64,000 nucleotides of DNA from Ruminococcus sp. (GTDB lineage Bacteria > Bacillota > Clostridia > Oscillospirales > Ruminococcaceae), in the NCBI RefSeq assembly GCF_017464355.1, contig NZ_JAFUAG010000030.1:39510-103509 (forward strand). Direction: 5' to 3'. The position numbers and the translations under genes are program-made. The notes below the pieces were generated by a model that saw nothing but the letters and a program-made list of their open reading frames with translations, searched no databases and was not told where the DNA came from. The first letter of the stretch is position 1; each line of letters opens with the position of its first letter. Shown here in pieces: positions 36,075 through 44,169 of this stretch.

Positions 36075-36134
36075 TAAGACATAGAAGAGAATTAAACTAA
36101 CAGAACATCAATACAGATTTTGAGGAGGATAACT

Positions 36135-36422
36135 ATGAATTCTGATAACAGCAAAAATGAAAAGCGCACTGAGGAAGAAATGTCAGCGGAAGAGCTGGGC
36201 AAGGTGGGCGGCACCCTGGAGATGCCCGAATATTTCGTGATAAACGGTGTGAAAATGCCCCCCGATGTGGTCATGGCCAACGTTGAGCAGGTAAGGAAAA
36301 ATCTTGGAAACAATGTTGCCGAATTCTTCCTGGTGGAGCTGCTGGGCTCCTATTACTCCAGCAAAAGCCTGCTGCTGAGCCTTTACAGGGCTTCGCGGGG
36401 GGAATTGTTCAGTGATATGTGA
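36135..36422 (+). CDS. Small protein with double-glycine leader, candidate secreted peptide
   Basis: 95 aa, ATG 7 bases after GAGGAGG. The acidic N-terminus contains EEEMSAEELGKVGG (Gly-Gly at 25-26), which looks like the Leu/Glu double-Gly leaders of bacteriocin and RiPP precursors cut by C39 peptidase exporters. The 69-residue remainder is amphipathic (FFLVELLGSYYSSKSLLLSLY). The gene has its own promoter and terminator and no exporter nearby. Peptide status is inferred from the leader alone. Confidence 0.7.
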   Translation: MNSDNSKNEKRTEEEMSAEELGKVGGTLEMPEYFVINGVKMPPDVVMANVEQVRKNLGNNVAEFFLVELLGSYYSSKSLLLSLYRASRGELFSDM

Positions 36423-36435
36423 TAATGTTTTCTGA

Positions 36436-36462
36436 CCGACAGTTTGCTGTCGGCCTTTTTTT
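36436..36462 (+). terminator. Terminator of the leader-peptide gene
   Basis: CCGACAG (36436-36442) pairs with CTGTCGG (36447-36453), followed by CCTTTTTTT. Confidence 0.88.
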
Positions 36463-36536
36463 CGTCATGTTGAATATGCTGCGTCGGGGGAGGTTGTATA
36501 TATCTTACTGAATCATGAAAATGTTAACCACACTCA

Positions 36537-36565
36537 TTGACAATTTGTGACAAATATGTTATCAT
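36537..36565 (+). promoter_or_regulatory. Promoter of the STAS-kinase gene
   Basis: TTGACA (36537-36542), 17 bases, TATCAT (36560-36565). Confidence 0.85.
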
Positions 36566-36613
36566 TAATTATTCCCGAAGGGGATAAGATATAGGAAAAA
36601 GGAGTAAATTATA

Positions 36614-37792
36614 ATGAGGACTACCAGCGAGAACGGCACCCTCACCATTTTTCTTGAGGGCAGGATAGACACCAACAATGCGGCGCAGACCGAGGCTGAC
36701 ATATTCGCGGCGAGGGCTGACAAGGCGGAGAACACCATAGTTGACGCGGCGGAGCTTGAATACATCTCCAGTGCGGGACTGCGTGTGCTGATGAAGCTGC
36801 GCAAGGCTGTGGGCAGGCCGCTGCCTGTGATAAACGTTTCCTCGGAGGTATATGAGATATTTGAGACCACGGGCTTTACCGAGCTGCTGGACGTTCAGAA
36901 GAAGCTGAGGGAGATATCCGTTGAGGGCTGCGAGGTCGTGGGCAAGGGCGGCAACGGTACGGTGTACCGCCTTGATGATGACAAGATAGTCAAGGTATAC
37001 CGCAGCCAGAGCCTTGATGCGGTAAAGCGTGAACAGGCCTTTGCAAGGACAGCCCTGATAAACGGTGTGCCCTCAGTGATACCCTACGATACCGTCCGCT
37101 GCGGCGAGTATTACGGGGTGGTGTTCGAGATGCTGCGCTCCGATACACTGGGTCACGCTATCTCGGGAGACCCTGAGCATATGGACGAGTATGTGGAAAG
37201 ATATGTAGCACTGGCTAAGGAACTGCATTCCACCCATATACCCAAAGGCGCCATACCCGATGTGCGGGACCTGCTCAGACACAGGATAGATAACCTTGAC
37301 AGGTGGTGCAGCGAGGAGGAGCGCAGTGTTCTCCGCGGGATAGTTGATGCCATGCCAGAATGCGACACCCTGCTGCACAACGACCTGCACCCGGGGAACA
37401 TCATGCTGCAGGACGGCGAGCTGCTGCTCATAGATATGGCAGAAGTCACCGTAGGCCCCAGAGCCTTTGACCTGGCGGCCATTTACCGTGACATGATAGC
37501 AGGCGCCCGCACCGATCAGGCGACCACCGAAGCTTCTCAGGGTATGCCCGTGGATATGGTGGAGCAGGTGGGCAAGCTGTTTTTTGCAAAGTACACAGGC
37601 ATGACCGACCCCGATGAGCTGAAAGCCTACTTCGACAAGATGGGCCTGCTGTTTGCATTCAATACGGTGCTGGTATGCGGCTCGGATATGACCTCAGCCC
37701 ATGCCTATGCCCCCCAGATAATGGAAAAGCTGCTGCGCCCCGTAGTTCTGCCAAACAAGGACGCTATAGTTTATCTGCTGAAAACCCTCTGA
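36614..37792 (+). CDS. STAS domain fused to an aminoglycoside-phosphotransferase-like kinase
   Basis: 392 aa. Residues 1-95 form an anti-sigma-antagonist-type STAS domain (LEGRIDTNNA..., YISSAGLRVL with the phospho-acceptor Ser region at 52-53). Residues ~100-390 form a kinase fold: a Gly-rich loop GKGGNGTVYRL, Lys127 in IVKVY, catalytic loop HNDLHPGN (Asp257, Asn262) and metal Asp274 in LLIDMAE. The kinase part resembles the TIGR02172 paralogue family known from Fibrobacter. Its paralogue without STAS lies at 42998. The fusion suggests a phosphorylation switch; the target is unknown. Confidence 0.88.
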   Translation: MRTTSENGTLTIFLEGRIDTNNAAQTEADIFAARADKAENTIVDAAELEYISSAGLRVLMKLRKAVGRPLPVINVSSEVYEIFETTGFTELLDVQKKLREISVEGCEVVGKGGNGTVYRLDDDKIVKVYRSQSLDAVKREQAFARTALINGVPSVIPYDTVRCGEYYGVVFEMLRSDTLGHAISGDPEHMDEYVERYVALAKELHSTHIPKGAIPDVRDLLRHRIDNLDRWCSEEERSVLRGIVDAMPECDTLLHNDLHPGNIMLQDGELLLIDMAEVTVGPRAFDLAAIYRDMIAGARTDQATTEASQGMPVDMVEQVGKLFFAKYTGMTDPDELKAYFDKMGLLFAFNTVLVCGSDMTSAHAYAPQIMEKLLRPVVLPNKDAIVYLLKTL

Positions 37793-37817
37793 TAAAGCAA
37801 AGAACTGTCAAGCCGTG

Positions 37818-37855
37818 TAACGCTCCCCCGTCTTCTGCGAGGGAGCGTTATTTAT
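37818..37855 (+). terminator. Terminator of the STAS-kinase gene
   Basis: TAACGCTCCC (37818-37827) pairs with GGGAGCGTTA (37841-37850), followed by TTTAT. Confidence 0.8.
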
Positions 37856-37904
37856 GACAGACATTTTTATCATCAGCAATACCTATCGGGAACCGTTGAA
37901 AAGC

Positions 37905-37938
37905 AAAGGCCGACAGCAAAAAACTGTCGGCCTTTTTA
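37905..37938. terminator. Bidirectional terminator
   Basis: AAAGGCCGACAG (37905-37916) pairs with CTGTCGGCCTTT (37924-37935), with T-runs. It serves the reverse-strand radical SAM transcript. Confidence 0.88.
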
Positions 37939-37961
37939 TTCTGTGCAAAACATCGATCCCA

Positions 37962-39350
37962 CTACAGGGGCAGAGGGGTAAGGTTCTTCCAGCCCTCCAT
38001 AGCAGCGGAAACTTTGTGGTGCCAGCCATTTTCGTAGAACAGGCATTTTGAGATATCCGCCCCTGTGAATTCCCCCGAATAGAGATTGCCCAGGGCGGGA
38101 CAGCCGCCGTTGCAGTAACTGAAAAATCGGCATTCACGGCACTTTCGGTTCGCCTGCTGCATTTTGTGCAGGTTCAGGCAGACGGTCTTAAGGTAGCCTC
38201 CCCCGCTTAGGAATTCTCTCAGGGGTTTTTCGTGCAGGCTGCCAAAGTCTATGCCGTATTCCTCCAGGTACCCCGACATTTGCAGGCAGGGCACTATCTT
38301 CCCCGAGGACGTTACCCCCACCATGCCCCTTATGCCTTTGCAGACAGGGTCGGTGGGCTTGAAGTTCCCGTCGGGGCAAAGCACCGCTTCAAGGGAATAG
38401 CTTTTGCTGCACGGGTACAGCTTCATGAACTGCCAGATGATAAGCTCCATTTTCAAGCCGCTGTTTTTGTAGTCATCTGCAAAGTCCAGCATGGCCTGAT
38501 AGTATTCTTCCGGGTCAAGGCAGCTGTCGGGGGCATTTTCCGCCCAGCGGGGGACTTCGGTGGTGCGTATGAGCCTGAGGGTATCCACCCCTATATCATT
38601 GAGCCTTCTCGCCGTATCCATAAGCACATGGAGGTCACGGCGGTGGACCTGGGTCTGGGACATGACCCGAAAACCCTTTTTCACACAAAGCTCCATAGCC
38701 GCCAGAGTCCTTTCCTCAGCGCCCTTGTGCCCCCTCAGCCAGTCGTGGCAGCCAAGGCCGTCAAAGGATATTTTCATCAGAGGTCTGCAACCCATTCCCG
38801 CCAGCTCATCAAGTATCTTCTCGGTGATGAAATACCCGTTGGTGTTAAGCTCCTCCAGGAACATTCCCCGCTCGTATATCCCCCTGACTATCTCCATGAA
38901 ATTCGGGTGCAGCATAGGCTCCCCGCCTGTTATGGTGAAAGCGTTTATGCCGCAGTCACGGGCTTCATCGAGAAGTTCAAGGGCATCAGCACAGCCCCAC
39001 TCGGTCATGAGAGGGGCGTTGTCTGCCGCATTGAAGCAGTGCAGGCAGTTGTAGTTGCACCTGCCTGTTATCATAAAATTGATCTTCGGGAAATACCTGT
39101 GCTCATAGGCCTTCGGCTTTGACCACTCAGCGCAGCCCTCGCCCTTTTTGCAGCGCACTATCAGCCCCCGCTTTTCAAGGTCAGCGGTCAGGGGGCTTTC
39201 GGGGATATCGCAGCTGCCGTCACAGCTTTGCAGCAGCGTCCATTCCTCTTCGTTAAGGCCTTTGGCATAGGGTCTGTTCCTGACATAATATGCCCTCGGC
39301 ACGAACTGCCAGCTGCGCAGGGCAATTTCAGGTGAAAGTCTGTAATACAT
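37962..39350 (-). CDS. Radical SAM/SPASM peptide maturase
   Basis: 462 aa. Residues 1-75 look like a small winged peptide-recognition region. The radical SAM motif CNYNCLHC (C98, C102, C105) is followed by ITGGEPMLHPNF. The C-terminus has SPASM-type Cys (VCKGIRG, KIVPCLQMSGY, CRECRFFSYCNGGCPALG). The start lies 1 bp from the end of a leader-peptide gene with Cys pairs, so the two are translationally coupled. It may belong to the 'FibroRumin' maturases named from Fibrobacter and Ruminococcus albus; I cannot confirm that without a search. Confidence 0.92.
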   Translation of the reverse strand: MYYRLSPEIALRSWQFVPRAYYVRNRPYAKGLNEEEWTLLQSCDGSCDIPESPLTADLEKRGLIVRCKKGEGCAEWSKPKAYEHRYFPKINFMITGRCNYNCLHCFNAADNAPLMTEWGCADALELLDEARDCGINAFTITGGEPMLHPNFMEIVRGIYERGMFLEELNTNGYFITEKILDELAGMGCRPLMKISFDGLGCHDWLRGHKGAEERTLAAMELCVKKGFRVMSQTQVHRRDLHVLMDTARRLNDIGVDTLRLIRTTEVPRWAENAPDSCLDPEEYYQAMLDFADDYKNSGLKMELIIWQFMKLYPCSKSYSLEAVLCPDGNFKPTDPVCKGIRGMVGVTSSGKIVPCLQMSGYLEEYGIDFGSLHEKPLREFLSGGGYLKTVCLNLHKMQQANRKCRECRFFSYCNGGCPALGNLYSGEFTGADISKCLFYENGWHHKVSAAMEGWKNLTPLPL

Positions 39351-39351
39351 A

Positions 39352-39699
39352 TCACTGTATGGTCCTGGTGTCGTATTCGGTCATGTACTTAAGGCACAAA
39401 GGACACCACTTTCCGCTGACACCGCTGTTGTCGGCGGGGCTGCCCCCCATGACGTTCCGTGCCGACATATTATCCATGAGCCTTGTATGGCACACCTTGC
39501 AGAAATACCCTGTTTCAGCGCCTTTGCTGCTGACGTTACAGCCGAAAAGTCCCCCCGAAACAGCCTCCAGGACATCTTCACTTAGCTCTATGTCATTATC
39601 TGCTATAAGCTCGTTCAGTTCACGCATATCCCTGCACTGTCTTGCCTTTTCCTGCAATTCAGCAGGCAGATCCTTGATATACTTTTCTATATCCATCAT
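39352..39699 (-). CDS. RiPP precursor candidate with Nif11-like leader and two CxxC pairs
   Basis: 115 aa, ATG 8 bases after GGAGG. The N-terminal half (ELNELIADNDIELSEDVLEAVSGG, Gly-Gly at 49-50; only ends shown: ELNELIADND, LEAVSGG) is a typical Nif11-type or double-Gly leader. The putative core of 65 residues holds five Cys: C54, then CKVC (67, 70) and CPLC (99, 102). It is immediately followed by the radical SAM/SPASM gene. Thioether or other crosslinks are possible; alternatively the CxxC pairs bind zinc. Confidence 0.82.
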   Translation of the reverse strand: MMDIEKYIKDLPAELQEKARQCRDMRELNELIADNDIELSEDVLEAVSGGLFGCNVSSKGAETGYFCKVCHTRLMDNMSARNVMGGSPADNSGVSGKWCPLCLKYMTEYDTRTIQ

Positions 39700-39753
39700 A
39701 GTCCTGTCCTCCTTTTCTATAGCAAAAAGCTTCCGAACATACGATACTGCCCC

Positions 39754-40081
39754 TTACTTCGGAAGATGTACATACCACCACATAAAGGCGCACCCGTTTT
39801 CAACTTCTTCAGGGGTCATCCCATGGAAAAGCGCAGGTCTGAGATCGTAGTTTTTCAGCATACTTTGGTATATTCTTCATCGTTGGTGATACGGGGGTCG
39901 TTTATGCATACCGCAAACTATATCCTGCCTTTGTTTGCAGGGCTTTCCCCGTTGTTATCCGCATTTCGTCTGAGAGAAACAGCGCCGCCTGCAGGTGTTT
40001 CATTCGTACCTCCCGAAAGCGAATAGAAATCATGTAAAACAAGCGTATCGTCAATTTTCAGAGACAGCGGTGTTATCTCTT
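39754..40081 (-). pseudogene. Decayed gene between the two peptide genes
   Basis: Protein-like sequence runs on the reverse strand through several stops and frames: DDTLVLHDFYSLSGGTNE near 40045, FAVCINDPRITNDEEY near 39890, and finally a clean 35-codon frame (39861-39754) containing FHGMTPEEVENGCAFMWW. It probably was one gene, now broken by frameshifts and a TAG. Family not recognised. A genuine tiny peptide in the last frame cannot be excluded. Confidence 0.5.
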
Positions 40082-40122
40082 ATCTCATCATCAGGTCGTT
40101 TATCCATATCAGACATCTCCTG

Positions 40123-40377
40123 CTATTTGTTAAATGCGTCATTGCCTGTCGGGTCTTCGGGATCTAGCTCGTCCTGCCGGGCATTGAGCATGGAATAACT
40201 GTTTGCAGGCATTGAGTAGATCGACCTGATACGGGCAGTCGCTTTTGCAGCCCGCAGGCCGTCATCGATCAGACCGCCGCTGACATCATCAAGCTCATTC
40301 AGCGAAAGCTCGCTGTCCTCATTTTCATTTGGTGTGATAATGTTGTTTCTGAGTTCGTCTTCAAGTTTCTTTTTCAT
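40123..40377 (-). CDS. Second RiPP precursor candidate with double-Gly leader
   Basis: 84 aa, ATG after CGGAGG. The acidic leader ends SLNELDDVSGG (Gly-Gly at 34-35), the classic LSxxELxxVxGG pattern. The 49-residue core (LIDDGLRAAKATARIRSIYS..., ending GNDAFNK) is rich in Ala, Arg, Ser, Tyr and Asp and has no Cys. It lies upstream of the first precursor and maturase genes on the same strand, and downstream of a response regulator gene. Confidence 0.75.
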   Translation of the reverse strand: MKKKLEDELRNNIITPNENEDSELSLNELDDVSGGLIDDGLRAAKATARIRSIYSMPANSYSMLNARQDELDPEDPTGNDAFNK

Positions 40378-40630
40378 AAGTTACACCTCCGTAAAAATAT
40401 AGCCGTATCACGATATGTAATATTTCTTATCAGTTCATCACTGAGTTTGCTGTCCTGTGTTCTGTTTACAGTATAGCACACCCTCCGCAACAAAAGCGCT
40501 GCAAAATGCGCATTGTTGACCTTGTGTTTCTGTATGAAATTCACAAAGTTATTTTGTTTATATTCTATAATTAATTCTTCCGCACAGGCAATGTACAGCC
40601 GAGGACACAAGCCCCCCACGGGAGAGCCCC

Positions 40631-41443
40631 CTATTCATCGCCGTGAAAGCCGCCGTAATATTTCATTTCAAGGAAAGCTCTGGTCTCCTCAGCAAAGCTG
40701 TACTGGGTCATGTATTCCCCCGAATATCGGGAGATAGCATAGGGGTCGCCGCTGAGGTAGCGGTAGTAGTCGCAGTCCAGCAGGGCAGGGTCAACGGCAA
40801 AAGTCCCCGAGGAACGCACGATGAGGTCATCTATCCCAAGCCTTAAAAAGGTGACTTTCAGGTCGCCTATATACACCCTTATCCTGCTGCGTGAGGCCTC
40901 GTCATCGGGGCGGTCGGGCTCCACGTTGCCTATCATCATGTCCATGCTGCACAGTGCCCCGCGGCGGTCTATCAGGTAGGCCAGCAGCTCCTTGCTCTTC
41001 TGCCGCCCGAACTTCACAGGCTCGCCGTTCACGAAGACCTCAAAGCTCCCGAAGCACTGCACCTGCAGCGGCCTGCTGCCGAAATATGGCGTGCGGAAGC
41101 GCAGGTGGGTCAGGGCATCTTCTATCTTACCGTAATCGAAGGGCTTCATTATGTAGCCGCTGGCGTGCATCTCAAAGGCTCGCAGGGCATATTCGCTGTG
41201 GGCGGTCAGGAAGATCACGTTGCACAGCGGATAGCGGGCAGTTATGCGCTCCGCCAGCTCCAAGCCGTTCATGTGGGGCAGGCCGATATCCACAAAGGCC
41301 GTTTCTATGGGCTTGTCCAGCTCTTCAAGAACTTTCAGCGGGTCGGTGTAGTACCTGTGGTCGCTGCTTTTGTCAAGCTTGTCCAGTATTTTCTGCAGCA
41401 TTATCACATTGGCACGGTCGTCGTCCACTGCTATGATGTTCAT
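40631..41443 (-). CDS. Response regulator with receiver and SARP-type winged-helix domain
   Basis: 270 aa from the ATG at 41443, which follows GGGAGGTGAGG. The receiver domain has VDDDRAN, acceptor Asp52 (AFVDIGLPHMNG), FLTAHSEYA and KPFDYG. Residues ~145-270 read QCFGSFEVFVNGEPVKFGRQ and KELLAYLIDRRG, the DNA-binding pattern of SARP/BTAD regulators. No kinase gene is adjacent. SARPs often control peptide or secondary metabolite clusters, so it may control the RiPP-like genes just downstream. Confidence 0.88.
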   Translation of the reverse strand: MNIIAVDDDRANVIMLQKILDKLDKSSDHRYYTDPLKVLEELDKPIETAFVDIGLPHMNGLELAERITARYPLCNVIFLTAHSEYALRAFEMHASGYIMKPFDYGKIEDALTHLRFRTPYFGSRPLQVQCFGSFEVFVNGEPVKFGRQKSKELLAYLIDRRGALCSMDMMIGNVEPDRPDDEASRSRIRVYIGDLKVTFLRLGIDDLIVRSSGTFAVDPALLDCDYYRYLSGDPYAISRYSGEYMTQYSFAEETRAFLEMKYYGGFHGDE

Positions 41444-41482
41444 GTTCCTCACCTCCCTGCAAAGGCTGAATGTGTTACATAC

Positions 41483-41488
41483 ATTATA
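41483..41488 (-). promoter_or_regulatory. -10 of the response regulator gene
   Basis: On the reverse strand TATAAT at 41483-41488, about 40 bp ahead of the start; the -35 is weak. Confidence 0.55.
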
Positions 41489-41587
41489 CCACAGAGAATG
41501 CGTTATCTCACATATTTTGCAAAAAAACATGAACAAACTTTATCTTTCATATTTATGCAATTTAACGACGTCCCACAAAAGGGCATC

Positions 41588-41685
41588 TCCCGATTTTGAT
41601 ATGTATTGCTGATGATACAGAATGGCTTTTTTCGTATTGATTTCTCCGCCTTCGGCGGGGGGATCAATACACAACCAAATTGGGA
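41588..41685 (+). repeat. 98-bp hairpin repeat, copy D
   Basis: TCCCGATTTTG / CAAATTGGGA ends and a TCTCCGCC TTCG GGCGGGGGGA stem. Confidence 0.82.
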
Positions 41686-41691
41686 TAAGGG

Positions 41692-41740
41692 CATAAAAAC
41701 ACCGACCTCAGGCTTTATGTTCGCTCACCTGAGGTCGGTC
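41692..41740 (-). terminator. Terminator of the GH26 gene
   Basis: ACCGACCTCAGG pairs with CCTGAGGTCGGT; the reverse strand continues with TTTTTATG. It also reads as a plus-strand hairpin. Confidence 0.85.
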
Positions 41741-41750
41741 CGGTATTATT

Positions 41751-42719
41751 TCAGTAAAGCTTCGGCAGGTCTTCCAGCGTAACGGCATTGGGGCTTTGGT
41801 AGGTCTTTTTCAGGTAGTCGAAGGAAGTGAAATGCTCATCAAGGCAGAATATCTTCGACCAGGTCATAAAGCTTGCCCAGCCCAGCTTTTTATCAGCTAT
41901 GCTGTCCACATCGGGCAGACTGCCTATCTCGCCTATCAGGGCGAGCTTTGGGGCTTCCGTCAGGGAGATCAGCTCCTCGTACTCGGCTTCGTGGGCGGTG
42001 TGGGAATGGGGCTAGGGGTACATATCGCGGGAGATGATATCCACCACATCGTCCCCCGGGTAGCATTCTTTTTTTGTGCCGTTCCATACCCAGATCAGGT
42101 CATCAAGGCCGTGGACTTTTGTAAAGCGCTCAAACATCAGCCGCCACAGCTTCACCACAGTTTCGCCGCCCTTGGAGCCCCACCAGAACCATGTACCCTC
42201 GCATTCATGGAAAGGCCGCCAGAGTATGGGTATGCCCTTGTCGCAGAAAGGCCGCAGCAGCCCCGCCATATAGTCCATATCGGATATCAGCGCCCTGTTC
42301 TCGGGGGTGCCGCTTATGACGGCACGGGCGGGGTCGAAATCGGTGTTCTCGGTGAAGAAAGCCTTTGAACGTCCCCCCAGTGGCGAGAACCAGTGCCAGG
42401 TAAAGGTCACAAGACCTCCCCTCTCCGCCCACTGCCAGGCCTGCCTGAGTGTGCCGTAGTTGGCCTCCACCTCGGTCATGCATTCCTCGTCGGTGTCGGT
42501 ATAGTTTATGTTGGGCGAATAGCTCAGCAGCTCAAAGCCCAGCAGTGCAGGCTCCTTCCCTGTTACCGCCTTTATGTGATGAAGCTCCTCCTGCGCCCTG
42601 GTCTGGGTGTGCTGGCCTGTCAGCGTTTTCTCACAGCATATCTCCGCCAGATATCTCATCACATTCTTTACGCATTCCTGCGCATTGCTGTTTGCAGGAA
42701 CTATGTTTATTTCCCTCAT
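41751..42719 (-). pseudogene. GH26 beta-mannanase-like gene interrupted by one in-frame TAG
   Basis: The full frame from the ATG (42719, after AGGAGGT) to TGA (41751) is 323 codons, with a single amber TAG at 42012-42014 (codon 236). Before it: HTQTRAQEEL, FTWHWFSPLG, RPFHECEGTWFWW with acid/base E172, and VWNGTKK. After it the frame goes on without shift: PHSHTAHEAEYEEL, LALIGEIGSLPD with the second catalytic Glu, and FMTWSKIF. No signal peptide. Without readthrough the product lacks its nucleophile. Promoter and terminator are intact, so the mutation looks recent. Confidence 0.88.
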
Positions 42720-42762
42720 ATCATTACCTCCTGTCAGAGCCGCCGGCTTTATCTTATGAGAT

Positions 42763-42791
42763 ATGATAGCACACTTTACTGGCGCCGTCAA
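42763..42791 (-). promoter_or_regulatory. Promoter of the GH26 gene
   Basis: On the reverse strand TTGACG (42786-42791), 17 bases, TATCAT (42763-42768). Confidence 0.82.
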
Positions 42792-42932
42792 GGGGTGGTT
42801 CAAACCTTTAAGGCGGCGGCGGAAATTGGCTGTTTTCGGGAAGAACGCACCATGACAAATTGAAACCGCCCCATGTGTGAACTGCGGCAGGTGCATTTGC
42901 CTTTTCGGCAAACAAATTTTATCCTGCGGTAC

Positions 42933-42961
42933 TTGACCTATGTGTAAAATTGTGCTATCAT
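42933..42961 (+). promoter_or_regulatory. Promoter of the kinase-like gene
   Basis: TTGACC (42933-42938), 17 bases, TATCAT (42956-42961). Confidence 0.82.
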
Positions 42962-42997
42962 AAATATATACAAAAATATGGTTAAGGAGGCGTGACT

Positions 42998-43906
42998 ATG
43001 AACGGCAAATCAACCAAAAAGCCTATGCGTGAGATCTCTGTTGAGGGCTGCAGACTCATCGGCAAGGGCAGCAACGGCGCAGTGTATCAGCTGGACGACG
43101 AGACCATTGTAAAGGTCTATGACGGCAGGCGCTACAGTCCCGAAAGAATACAGAAAAGCCGCGAGACCACGAGAAATGCTTTCGTTCAGGGCGTGCCTAC
43201 CATGATAGCCTTTGATATGGTAAAGGTGGGAGCGGACTACGGTGTGGTATACGAGATGATAAATGCCGTGAGCCTTAACAACGTCATCGCCGCCGAGCCC
43301 GAAAAGACCGAGGAATACGGCCACCTCATAGCGGCCACGCTTAAAAAGCTCCACAGCACCGAGTTTGAGAAAGGCGCCCTCCGCGACGGCAGGACCCTCA
43401 TCAGGGACGAGGTGAAAAAGTGCATAGAGCTGGGGGTGTATAACAAGCAGCAGGCCGAAAGGGTAACAAAGCTCATAGAGGACATACCCTACAGGAACAC
43501 CTTTATACACCACGACTTCCACCCGGGGAACCTCATGCTGCAGAACGGCGGGATAATGCTCATCGACATAGATGACGCAGGTCTGGGGCACCCTATAATA
43601 GACCTGGCCTCCATGTACCTGGTATATGTTACGGCGGCCAAGACCAACTGGAAGGTCAACGAGAACGACATCTCAAAACAGCAGTATGCCCTGCTGTGGG
43701 ATACCATTCTCAAGGATTACTTCGGCACCGACTCCCCTGCTGAGCTTAAGGAGATATACCGCACCATAAAGGGCTACTCTCTGGTCAGGCTGATAAAGGG
43801 GGTAGCTGTCAAAAAGGAGATACCGTCTATTATCCGCAAGCCTTTCGTGGCAAACTCCAAGCGGCAGCTTTTCTCCATGATAGACACCCTCAGACCCATA
43901 CCGTAA
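42998..43906 (+). CDS. Aminoglycoside-phosphotransferase-like kinase, paralogue of the STAS fusion
   Basis: 302 aa, ATG 7 bases after AAGGAGG (a GTG at 42992 is too close). It matches the kinase half of the STAS fusion at 36614: MREISVEGCRLIGKGSNGAVYQL against LREISVEGCEVVGKGGNGTVYRL (only the core EISVEGC..GKG.NG.VY is needed). Lys in TIVKVY, catalytic loop HHDFHPGNLML and metal Asp in LIDIDD are intact. Probable small-molecule or protein kinase; the substrate is unknown. It is divergent from the GH26 gene. Confidence 0.87.
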   Translation: MNGKSTKKPMREISVEGCRLIGKGSNGAVYQLDDETIVKVYDGRRYSPERIQKSRETTRNAFVQGVPTMIAFDMVKVGADYGVVYEMINAVSLNNVIAAEPEKTEEYGHLIAATLKKLHSTEFEKGALRDGRTLIRDEVKKCIELGVYNKQQAERVTKLIEDIPYRNTFIHHDFHPGNLMLQNGGIMLIDIDDAGLGHPIIDLASMYLVYVTAAKTNWKVNENDISKQQYALLWDTILKDYFGTDSPAELKEIYRTIKGYSLVRLIKGVAVKKEIPSIIRKPFVANSKRQLFSMIDTLRPIP

Positions 43907-43957
43907 GGCTTTTGCAAAATAGAGCAATATCGTTTTTCTCCTCCTATATATTATAAA

Positions 43958-44006
43958 ATATCGGCAGGTGCCGCAGTTTTTGCAGGTGCCTGCCGATATG
44001 TTTTTT
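43958..44006 (+). terminator. Terminator of the kinase-like gene
   Basis: ATATCGGCAGG (43958-43968) pairs with CCTGCCGATAT (43989-43999), followed by GTTTTTT. Confidence 0.88.
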
Positions 44007-44076
44007 ATGGTTTTCTTCAGAGAAATACAGCCCCCAAAAACTGTCACCCTGCCCCGTGGCGGGCGGAAGAAACAGC

Positions 44077-44105
44077 TTGACGGCATATCTCAAATATGCT
44101 ATACT
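44077..44105 (+). promoter_or_regulatory. Promoter of the HAD phosphatase gene
   Basis: TTGACG (44077-44082), 17 bases, TATACT (44100-44105). Confidence 0.82.
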
Positions 44106-44169
44106 TTTGTATAGGGATATGCATAACAAACTCAGGCACGGATAATTCATATAGTAAACGGCGGTGAAG

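Noticed and set aside
40374-40619. 81-codon reverse frame upstream of the second precursor gene
   Set aside because: No ribosome site or motif; it covers the probable promoter and leader of the precursor gene.
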